The notes under the pieces were generated by a model that saw only the letters and a list, made by a program, of their open reading frames with translations, was not told the DNA's origin and did not search any database. Positions 5,208-11,126 of a stretch of DNA of 11,126 nucleotides are shown piece after piece. The position numbers were made by a program, and so were the translations under genes. Within the stretch, counting starts at the first letter, position 1, and every line of letters starts with the position of its first letter. Source of the DNA: Candidatus Omnitrophota bacterium (lineage in GTDB: Bacteria > Ratteibacteria > UBA8468 > MWAK01); contig JAHJUB010000041.1 of NCBI GenBank assembly GCA_018829455.1, positions 1-11,126 of the forward strand, read 5' to 3'.

Positions 5208-6728
5208 ATGATTAAAAAGATTGTTTTCCTGGGGTTGGTTACTTCATTTCTATTAATCTCACGGGTGGAAGCCTCCGAATTCCTGCCGCTTTCCCATTGG
5301 TCCTATACGGCGGTGGATAAATTGGGCGCTTACGGACTGATTGACCTCCAGAAGTTAGGCACCAAGCCCTACCGCAGAGAAGATGTGGCTAAATGGACCA
5401 AAGAGGCCCTACGACGCATACAGAACAGGGAGGTGCGTGTTGAAAGCGGCAAATACGACCTGGAAGCGATTCTGCTAAAGTTGAAGAAAGAGTTTTTAGA
5501 CCAGCCGCCAAGGAAAACGCGGTTTGAATCTTCAGCCACGATGACCTACGCCGCTTTGGACACCCCGTCTTTCGCCCCGGGTAACGCAAACGGCCGAGAC
5601 TATTACGACGGCTTAAACCTGCGGCTTTCCGGCCGGGCCGCTTTTCAAATCAACGAACACCTGGATCTGGTCCTATCTCCGGTTGTTTACTATCAAAATA
5701 CCGCGACAAAAGAAATAGAATTAACCCTGGAAGAGGCCTACTTGAGCGGCCGGCTGGGTAAGTGGGAGTTGACTGCCGGAAGACTTTCTCAGTGGTGGGG
5801 AGCCGGCCAGAAAGGACAACTCCTTTTAACCAACAACGCCTTTCCTTTTGACCTCGTTCGGATTACCAACAATGAACCCTTTTACTGGCCCTGGATTTTG
5901 CGCAATTTAGGCCCGTCTTACTATACCTTTTACGCCACCCGGTTGGAGGGAGACCGTCCGATTGCCCATCCCTTCATAACCGGACACCGGTTTGAGGCCA
6001 ATCCCACGCCATACCTTTCTCTGGGCCTTTCCCGAACCATCCTTTTAGGCGGTGACGGCCGAAACTATCAATTTGAGCCGTGGAATTATTTCTCAATCTT
6101 TTTTCCCCGCTCCGAAAACGAATACCGGTATGGTGAAGAAATCCCCCGACTGGATACTGACCAACAACTCTCCTGGGATTTTCGCTGGCGCATTGATAAT
6201 GTGGAACGGTTTCTGCCTTTTCTGGGAGACACAATGCAGGTCTATGGCGAATTTGGCCGGGAAGTAATAAGTAAGAGCGAATCGGACTTTGTAGCCGGCG
6301 TCTTCATCCCCAGCGTCTTGCACCGGGACGGTCTGGACCTGAGGGTTGAGTATGCCAATACCTATACTTTTAACATTCCAAATTACTGGTATACCCACGG
6401 AACGTATTATCCGGGTTTGTATTACCACGGAAATGTGATTGGCCACCAGATGAAAACCGGCCGGGACCTCTTTGTTAACATCACCCAACGCTTCTCGGAC
6501 CAGTGGACGGCTGACTGGTCCTTTGACCGCCAGGAACGCTTTCCGGTGGCTAACCCGGCGGAAATCCAGACCAACCTGAGAATAAATCTGAAATACCTTC
6601 CCCTGGAACCGAAGGCGCCGGAGTGGAACTTCGGCGTAAACTATGTTACAATAAATAATTTGAACAACCGTTACGGTCAAAAAGCTGATGCCTTTCTCTT
6701 TTCGATTTCCACCAACATCCGTTTTTAA
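5208..6728 (+). CDS. Wzi-like capsule assembly outer-membrane protein
   Basis: A 506-residue protein of the capsule-assembly Wzi family (Caps_assemb_Wzi type), outer-membrane beta-barrels that help attach or organise exported polysaccharide at the cell surface. It has a signal peptide (residues 1-22, cleavage near VEA-S). A short SLH-like segment follows (HWSYTAVDKLGAYGLIDL then KPYRREDVAKW, about 29-65), a common N-terminal feature of this family outside enterics. From about 105 to the end there are alternating amphipathic strands rich in Y, W, F and R, including the characteristic ELTAGRLSQWWGAGQKGQLLLTN stretch (about 183-205), and a terminal phenylalanine after alternating hydrophobics (FSISTNIRF) as expected for an outer-membrane barrel. 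No clear Shine-Dalgarno precedes the ATG. It is followed 12 bp later by the Wza-like gene, so the two are co-transcribed. Confidence 0.88.
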   Translation: MIKKIVFLGLVTSFLLISRVEASEFLPLSHWSYTAVDKLGAYGLIDLQKLGTKPYRREDVAKWTKEALRRIQNREVRVESGKYDLEAILLKLKKEFLDQPPRKTRFESSATMTYAALDTPSFAPGNANGRDYYDGLNLRLSGRAAFQINEHLDLVLSPVVYYQNTATKEIELTLEEAYLSGRLGKWELTAGRLSQWWGAGQKGQLLLTNNAFPFDLVRITNNEPFYWPWILRNLGPSYYTFYATRLEGDRPIAHPFITGHRFEANPTPYLSLGLSRTILLGGDGRNYQFEPWNYFSIFFPRSENEYRYGEEIPRLDTDQQLSWDFRWRIDNVERFLPFLGDTMQVYGEFGREVISKSESDFVAGVFIPSVLHRDGLDLRVEYANTYTFNIPNYWYTHGTYYPGLYYHGNVIGHQMKTGRDLFVNITQRFSDQWTADWSFDRQERFPVANPAEIQTNLRINLKYLPLEPKAPEWNFGVNYVTINNLNNRYGQKADAFLFSISTNIRF

Positions 6729-6740
6729 AAAGGGGTAAAA

Positions 6741-8687
6741 ATGAACAAAAGAATATTCTATTCCTTGTTAATCGGCCTTTTTTTCTTGTTCAGCACGGCG
6801 CCGCATGTCTCCAGTGAAAATAGTTTTCTTAACATTCAATCCCTTCCGGAAACTTCCGCTTCGCCCTTTATGCTCTCACCCTTTACTCTCTCTCCTAATC
6901 CTGCAGAGAGTAAAAAAACCGCAGAATCAGCCATTCCCAACCAAACTCTCTTGTTTATAGACCATCTTTCGGCTATTGAAAAGATTTTTAACCCTTCCGA
7001 AAAAATCAAACTGTTTGAAGAAGAATTACAAAAGATCTATACCCTTCAAGAACAACTAAAAAAACCTGAGGTTTCCTCTGAGGTTTTCGAAGAAACAAAA
7101 TTGCAGCTAAATTTATCGTTTAGCCGGATCCGGCAAATAGATATCCTCAGACAATTCGGCTACGATTTCTTCTCTTTAGACCCCTCCACTTTTTCTCCAG
7201 TTACCGATTTACCGGCCGGCTCGGATTATCTCTTGGGTCCGGGCGACGAGTTAGTCGTTCAGATCTGGGGCATGCTCAGTGGAAATTCCCGAATAGTCAT
7301 CGAAAACAATGGCGAGATATTCCTTCCCAAAATCGGAAGAATTCCGCTTGCGGGTAAAACTCTTGCGGAAGCAGCCGAGATAATCAAGCAAAACATCAGG
7401 CAGTACTACAAAGACTTCCAGATTTCAGTCACCCTGGGCAAATTGAGGACAATTAAAATCTTTGTAGCCGGAGAGATAAAAAAGCCGGGCGGCTACGACG
7501 TAAGTTCTTTTTCCACCCTTTTAAACACCCTCTACTTTGCCGGTGGTCCGTCCCGGACCGGCTCCCTGAGAAATATCAAACTGGTAAGAGATGGAAAAAC
7601 CTTCGGTTATTTCGATTTATACCGATTTTTACTCTCCGGAGATAAAAGCCAGGACTATCGTCTGCAGTCCGGAGACGTTGTCTTTGTGGAGACAATCGGG
7701 AAATCTGCCGCTGTATGGGGAAACCAGGTAAAACGGCCGGGCATTTACGAAATATCCGGGGGAACAACTTTAAAAGAACTGGTAGACATGGCCGGCGGCC
7801 TGCTTTATCTGGGCGCGGCGCCCCAGATAAAGATAGAATCTCTTGGCGGATATCCAAAAGAAAGGATACCGGAAGTTCTGTCCCTGGAAAAAGATTATCC
7901 ACTCCAGGGCGGTGAAACGGTATCAATATCCTCTGATATTCTAAGCGCCAAAAAACAAAAAACGGTAATAGTGGAAGGCGAAGTGGCAAACCCGGGCGCA
8001 TACGTAATTGAAGACGGAGAAAAGATAAGTTCGCTCTTAACCAAAGCCGGCGGCTTTACCAGCGAGGCCTTTTTGGCTGGAGCAGTCTTTACCCGAAAGT
8101 CAATTCAGGCAAAACAATTGGAGGACCTGAACCGTTCTATTGTCATGCAAGCGGGAACGCTAATTAACTCAGCGCTTCAGTCCAGCGCCGGCGGCAGTCC
8201 CTTACCTGGCGGCGGTTTTGATATAAATGCGGCGGCGAAACAACAGGAAACGCTCAATCTTCTTCTCGCCAAAATGATCCTGGGAAGGATAGCGTTTTCT
8301 TTAGCGCCGCCGGATAAGTTAAAGGGGACGCCCAACGACCTCGTCCTGGAAGACGGCGACCGCCTTTTTGTTCCCAAACAACCGGTCGCCATTTCCGTGG
8401 CTGGAGCGGTCAACAGTCAGGGAGCTATCTTCTTTGAACCAGGCCGGGATTTAGAATGGTATATTGAAAAATCCGGTGGTTACGCCAAATATGCCGACCG
8501 GAAGAATATCTTCATTATTCACGCCAACGGAATGGCTAATACGTACTTTGCCCGCCTGCAAAAAATCCAACAGGGCGATGCGCTTATCGTTCCGGACGAA
8601 ATAAAAATGACCCGGTGGGCTATGACCAAAGATATCTTCCAGATGTTCTACAACTTTGCCTTACCGGTCGCGGCATTCGTTAGATAA
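6741..8687 (+). CDS. Wza-like polysaccharide export protein with SLBB repeats
   Basis: A 648-residue outer-membrane export channel subunit, the route by which capsule or exopolysaccharide crosses the outer membrane. A signal peptide (1-25, ending HVSS) is followed by a helical region to about 140. The poly-export domain (about 160-240) opens with DYLLGPGDELVVQIWG. Several SLBB-type beta-grasp repeats follow, beginning IKIFVAGEIKKPGGY (about 238), AAVWGNQVKRPGIYEI (about 324), VIVEGEVANPGAYVI (about 408) and ISVAGAVNSQGAIFF (about 551). A short hydrophobic C-terminus, FYNFALPVAAFVR, could form the membrane-crossing helix. Unlike E. coli Wza I see no lipobox cysteine, and indeed no cysteine at all, so lipid anchoring is unlikely. 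It is longer than Wza (about 380) because of extra SLBB copies. AAAAGGGG lies 5 bases before the ATG. The Wzz-like gene follows 11 bp downstream. Confidence 0.93.
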   Translation: MNKRIFYSLLIGLFFLFSTAPHVSSENSFLNIQSLPETSASPFMLSPFTLSPNPAESKKTAESAIPNQTLLFIDHLSAIEKIFNPSEKIKLFEEELQKIYTLQEQLKKPEVSSEVFEETKLQLNLSFSRIRQIDILRQFGYDFFSLDPSTFSPVTDLPAGSDYLLGPGDELVVQIWGMLSGNSRIVIENNGEIFLPKIGRIPLAGKTLAEAAEIIKQNIRQYYKDFQISVTLGKLRTIKIFVAGEIKKPGGYDVSSFSTLLNTLYFAGGPSRTGSLRNIKLVRDGKTFGYFDLYRFLLSGDKSQDYRLQSGDVVFVETIGKSAAVWGNQVKRPGIYEISGGTTLKELVDMAGGLLYLGAAPQIKIESLGGYPKERIPEVLSLEKDYPLQGGETVSISSDILSAKKQKTVIVEGEVANPGAYVIEDGEKISSLLTKAGGFTSEAFLAGAVFTRKSIQAKQLEDLNRSIVMQAGTLINSALQSSAGGSPLPGGGFDINAAAKQQETLNLLLAKMILGRIAFSLAPPDKLKGTPNDLVLEDGDRLFVPKQPVAISVAGAVNSQGAIFFEPGRDLEWYIEKSGGYAKYADRKNIFIIHANGMANTYFARLQKIQQGDALIVPDEIKMTRWAMTKDIFQMFYNFALPVAAFVR

Positions 8688-8698
8688 ACACAACAACT

Positions 8699-9760
8699 AT
8701 GGATGAACAAGAGATAAATCTTTTAGACTACTGGCGGGTGATTTTCAGGTATCGGCTGCTGATTGCGCTGATTGTCCTGGGCGGCAGCGCGCTGGTTTGC
8801 ATCTGGACCATTTTCCAACCGAAAATATACCAAGCGACCGCGGTGATTATGGCGCCTTCGAAAGCCACGGACTTAACTCTGCCCGGCGGTTTGGGCGGTC
8901 TGGCCACACAATTCGGTATTTCCGGCTCCGCGCCGAACAGCACAGATATTTTCGTGTCCATCTTAAAAAGCCGGACCGTTAATGACCGGCTGATTGACCA
9001 ATTCAATCTTCGCGAAGTTTACCACGAACAATATCTGCAGTCCGCCCGCAAGAAACTGGCCAACAATACCACCATCAAGGTTACCAAGGAAAAAACAATT
9101 GAAATCAGCGTGATGGACAAGGACCCGCGCCGCGCCGCAAATTTAGCCAATGCTTACGTGGCGAACCTGGATACCATATCTCAAACGATGGACATAACCA
9201 CCGCCGGCCAGAAAAAGCGTTTCATTGAGGAACAGCTCCAGAAAACCGAAAAGAACCTGGCTGGTTCCGAAGAAGCATTAAAGTCCTATCAGGTGACAAA
9301 CAAGATTCTGGTTAACCAGGCAACCGATGCCGGCGCCGCAGCCGGAAAACTGCAGGGCGAATATCTGGCGAATAAAATAAATTTGGAGACGCTGAAAAAA
9401 TACGCCACCAGCCAGAATCCAGAAGTCGTTAAACTGGAAAACCAGGTGCGCGAAATGGAAAAGGAAATCCGCACCCTGCCGCCGCTGGGCACACAGCTGG
9501 CGCGGATGATGCGGGATTTGAAGATACAGGAAACGCTCTACATCTTTCTCCGGTCCGAATACGAGAAGACCCAGATAGAAGAAGCCCGAGACACTCCCCG
9601 GGTGCAGATTCTGGACCAGGCCGTGGTCCCGGAAAAAAAAATCAAACCATCCATCCGTCAGAATACCATGCTGGCCGGTCTAGTGTTGTTTTTCCTTTCC
9701 GTCCTGCTGGTTTTCTTCCTAGAATTTTTGCAGAAACAAAAGACGCAGCCAACCAAATAA
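8699..9760 (+). CDS. Wzz-like polysaccharide co-polymerase (chain-length determinant)
   Basis: A 353-residue inner-membrane protein expected to set polymer length and bridge to the Wza-like channel. Layout: a short cytoplasmic N-terminus with INLLDYWRVIFRYR, TM1 (about 19-39), and a periplasmic Wzz domain beginning YQATAVIMAPS and containing SILKSRTVNDRLIDQF and KTIEISVMDKDPRRAANLANAYV. A long coiled coil (about 183-280; EEQLQKTEKNLAGSEEALKSY and later heptads) follows, then the proline-containing pre-TM motif VQILDQAVVPEKKIKPSIRQN (about 302-322), TM2 (about 325-345) and a short basic tail. There is no fused or adjacent BY-kinase domain with Walker motifs, so this is a kinase-less co-polymerase. 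The ATG has no clear Shine-Dalgarno; being 11 bp behind the upstream stop, it may rely on coupled translation. Confidence 0.93.
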   Translation: MDEQEINLLDYWRVIFRYRLLIALIVLGGSALVCIWTIFQPKIYQATAVIMAPSKATDLTLPGGLGGLATQFGISGSAPNSTDIFVSILKSRTVNDRLIDQFNLREVYHEQYLQSARKKLANNTTIKVTKEKTIEISVMDKDPRRAANLANAYVANLDTISQTMDITTAGQKKRFIEEQLQKTEKNLAGSEEALKSYQVTNKILVNQATDAGAAAGKLQGEYLANKINLETLKKYATSQNPEVVKLENQVREMEKEIRTLPPLGTQLARMMRDLKIQETLYIFLRSEYEKTQIEEARDTPRVQILDQAVVPEKKIKPSIRQNTMLAGLVLFFLSVLLVFFLEFLQKQKTQPTK

Positions 9761-9782
9761 AAGGCCTGACCGGACTTTTTTG

Positions 9783-9818
9783 GTCATTTCGAGCCCTGTG
9801 GTATAGGGCACAATCTCG
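9783..9818. repeat. GTCATTTCGAG-type palindromic repeat
   Basis: GTCATTTCGAG is followed by the hairpin GCCCT (9793-9797)/AGGGC (9805-9809) and the tail CAATCTCG. It resembles a degenerate copy of the widespread GTCATTGCGAG repeat type. It begins 22 bp after the wzz-like stop. I see no convincing terminator in this gap. Confidence 0.7.
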
Positions 9819-9826
9819 CACCTTTT

Positions 9827-9899
9827 GTCATTACGAGCAAAGCGAAGCAATCCCATTTTAAAGATGCGATTGCCGCGGGACTTCGTCCCTCGCAATGAC
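9827..9899. repeat. GTCATTACGAG...CTCGCAATGAC palindromic repeat
   Basis: The outer inverted repeat GTCATTACGAG (9827-9837)/CTCGCAATGAC (9889-9899) has one mismatch in eleven. The inner stems are GCAATC (9847-9852)/GATTGC (9868-9873) and GGGA/TCCC (9877-9889). With the neighbouring copy it fills most of the 180-bp gap between the wzz-like and epimerase genes and could fold strongly in RNA. Confidence 0.85.
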
Positions 9900-9940
9900 T
9901 TATGACACAGAGCACTGCTGGTATAAAAACATGAAATGAT

Positions 9941-10921
9941 ATGCCAAAAACTTATTTTCTTACAGGTGTCGCTGGTTTTATTGCAAGTAAGACGGCCGAA
10001 TTCCTTCTCAAGGCCGGGCATAAAGTTGTAGGCGTTGACAATCTTAACGATTACTATGATCCGCGGCTTAAAACTTACCGGCTCAAAGCTCTCCAGATTT
10101 TTCCTAATTTTATCTTTAAAAAGGCGGATATTGAAAACATGTCCGCGCTTAAAAGTATATTTAAAACCTATCAAATTGATGCGATTTTAAATCTTGCGGC
10201 TCGCGCCGGAGTTCGCTATAGCATGAGCCATCCCCATGTTTATTTTACGACAAATGTTTTAGGAACGCTTAATCTTTTGGAACTTGCTAAAACGTATAAG
10301 GTTTCAAAGTTCGTTCTTGCTTCAACCTCATCGCTTTATGCTGGGCAGAAGATGCCTTTTAAAGAGGCGCTTGCAGTCAACACGCCAATTTCACCTTATG
10401 CAGCCAGCAAAAAAAGCGCAGAAGCTCTTTGCTATTCGTATCATCATCTTTATGGAATTGACGTCTCGGTTGTGCGCTATTTTACGGTTTACGGCCCTGC
10501 GGGCAGGCCAGATATGTCTGTTTTTATTTTCACGAAACAAATCGATGAAGGTATACCCATCAAGGTGTTTGGTGATGGAACACAGAGTAGAGATTTCACG
10601 TATGTGGATGACATTGCTTCAGGAACAGTCAAGGCTATAAAAAAAGTTGGATTTAAAGTGATTAATTTAGGCGGCAATGATCCTTATAATCTTAATCATA
10701 TGATTGGTTTGATTGAGAAAAACCTTGGGAAAAAGGCTAAAGTTATTCATAAGCCGTTTCATATCGCAGATAGTAAGGCCACATGGGCAGATATTAGCGA
10801 AGCAAAAAAGACTCTTGGCTGGATGCCAAAAGTAAATCTTGACGAAGGTATCAGGCGTACCGTTGAATGGTATGATGCGAATAGGGACTGGTTAAAAAAG
10901 TTGTCGTATAATTTGAATTGA
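9941..10921 (+). CDS. NAD-dependent epimerase, UDP-glucuronate 4-epimerase-like
   Basis: A 326-residue extended SDR sugar-nucleotide epimerase. The Rossmann fingerprint is TGVAGFIAS (8-16), with GVDNLNDYYDPRLKTYRL (31-48) typical of the UDP-glucuronate 4-epimerase (CapI/LpsL/WbnF) group. Catalytic residues are the S/T in ASTSSLY (127-133) plus Y153 and K157 in SPYAASKK. Substrate-side motifs are RYFTVYGPAGRPDM (179-192) and SRDFTYVDDI (216-225). It probably converts UDP-GlcA to UDP-GalA for the polysaccharide exported by the preceding genes; UDP-Glc/Gal specificity cannot be excluded. The DNA is clearly AT-richer, with more A/T-ending codons than leuS, nfo or the export genes, so it may have a different origin. 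There is no clear Shine-Dalgarno; a TATAAA box lies 14 bp before the ATG. Confidence 0.92.
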   Translation: MPKTYFLTGVAGFIASKTAEFLLKAGHKVVGVDNLNDYYDPRLKTYRLKALQIFPNFIFKKADIENMSALKSIFKTYQIDAILNLAARAGVRYSMSHPHVYFTTNVLGTLNLLELAKTYKVSKFVLASTSSLYAGQKMPFKEALAVNTPISPYAASKKSAEALCYSYHHLYGIDVSVVRYFTVYGPAGRPDMSVFIFTKQIDEGIPIKVFGDGTQSRDFTYVDDIASGTVKAIKKVGFKVINLGGNDPYNLNHMIGLIEKNLGKKAKVIHKPFHIADSKATWADISEAKKTLGWMPKVNLDEGIRRTVEWYDANRDWLKKLSYNLN

Positions 10922-11064
10922 AAATGATAAAACTGGAATTGGTTAATTTATTGCGGACAAGGAAACTGTTGAATGATTTTTAAACTGGCTCATCTCCCTA
11001 TCAAGTGGGTAAAAAGAGAGCCAATTTCTTTAAAAACGCTTGAACTATCAAGATAAAACTGTAT

Positions 11065-11093
11065 TTGCATTTGTTCTTTGAAAATGGTATAAA
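11065..11093 (+). promoter_or_regulatory. Possible promoter immediately before the last gene
   Basis: TTGCAT (11065-11070), a 17-bp spacer and TATAAA (11088-11093) end only 6 bases before the ATG at 11100. If used, the transcript would be leaderless or nearly so. The rest of the 10922-11099 spacer is AT-rich with no recognisable gene. It holds only a 19-codon ORF (from 10924) and a weak long-loop inverted repeat TGGCTC/GAGCCA (10986-11023). Confidence 0.4.
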
Positions 11094-11099
11094 AACTTT

Positions 11100-11126
11100 A
11101 TGAGAAAAAAACGTTTAATCGATACC
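11100..11126 (+). CDS. Start of a further gene, truncated by window edge
   Basis: The ATG at 11100 opens a frame reading MRKKRLIDT to the end of the window. The basic N-terminus, the AT-rich composition like the epimerase and the promoter-like sequence just before it suggest a true gene start, but nine codons are too few to name it. Confidence 0.4.

Noticed and set aside
6093..6680. 195-codon minus-strand ORF opposite the wzi-like gene
   Set aside because: It is antisense to a well-supported outer-membrane protein, shows no recognisable motif and has no upstream signals.
9761..9782. Possible terminator after the wzz-like gene (GGCC and a T-run near 9775-9781)
   Set aside because: No stable stem precedes the T-run; the TGACC/GGTCA pairing spans the T-run and belongs to the adjacent repeat.
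10986..11023. Inverted repeat TGGCTC/GAGCCA followed by ATTTCTTT
   Set aside because: The stem is only 6 bp with a 26-nt loop, too weak to call a terminator or riboswitch.

Overview
The window looks like chromosomal DNA of a Gram-negative (diderm), probably uncultivated bacterium. It carries outer-membrane polysaccharide-export genes (Wzi-like barrel, Wza-like SLBB secretin, Wzz-like co-polymerase). Several genes lack a clear Shine-Dalgarno, and the DNA is peppered with short GC-rich palindromic repeats of several families. I cannot place the phylum from sequence alone; the repeat load and gene fragments would suit an uncultured candidate phylum.

Left part (1-3367, minus strand). A compact housekeeping operon reads leftward: a small membrane-anchored protein, endonuclease IV (nfo) and leucyl-tRNA synthetase (leuS, running off the left edge). 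Each gene overlaps the next by an ATGA. A tRNA-Ala(GGC) gene with a good promoter lies upstream. leuS stays open for 664 codons although it contains at least two hairpin-forming repeats translated in frame, one in an editing-domain loop and one in the anticodon-binding domain. The 3' end of tRNA-Ala is duplicated 122 bp downstream.

Middle part (3425-5119, minus strand). This is a scrapyard of polysaccharide genes: a frameshifted C-terminal piece of a UDP-GlcNAc 2-epimerase (WecB-like), the N-terminal piece of an ElyC/YdcF (DUF218) protein, and the C-terminal piece of a bacterial sugar transferase. An apparently intact RelBE-type toxin-antitoxin operon sits among them. Mobile palindromic repeats decorate the gaps, and one copy has a second repeat nested in its loop.

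Right part (5208-11126, plus strand). Wzi-like, Wza-like and Wzz-like genes are closely spaced and should form the envelope-spanning part of a capsule/exopolysaccharide export machine. After a 180-bp gap filled with two palindromic repeats comes a visibly AT-richer UDP-glucuronate 4-epimerase-like gene, then an AT-rich spacer and the first nine codons of another gene. The epimerase would supply a nucleotide sugar for the exported polymer, while the fragments to the left suggest that the locus was once larger and has been rearranged.

I found no CRISPR array, rRNA, complete transposase or phage gene. The most unusual features are the in-frame palindromes in leuS, the nested repeat, and the repeated tRNA 3' end.
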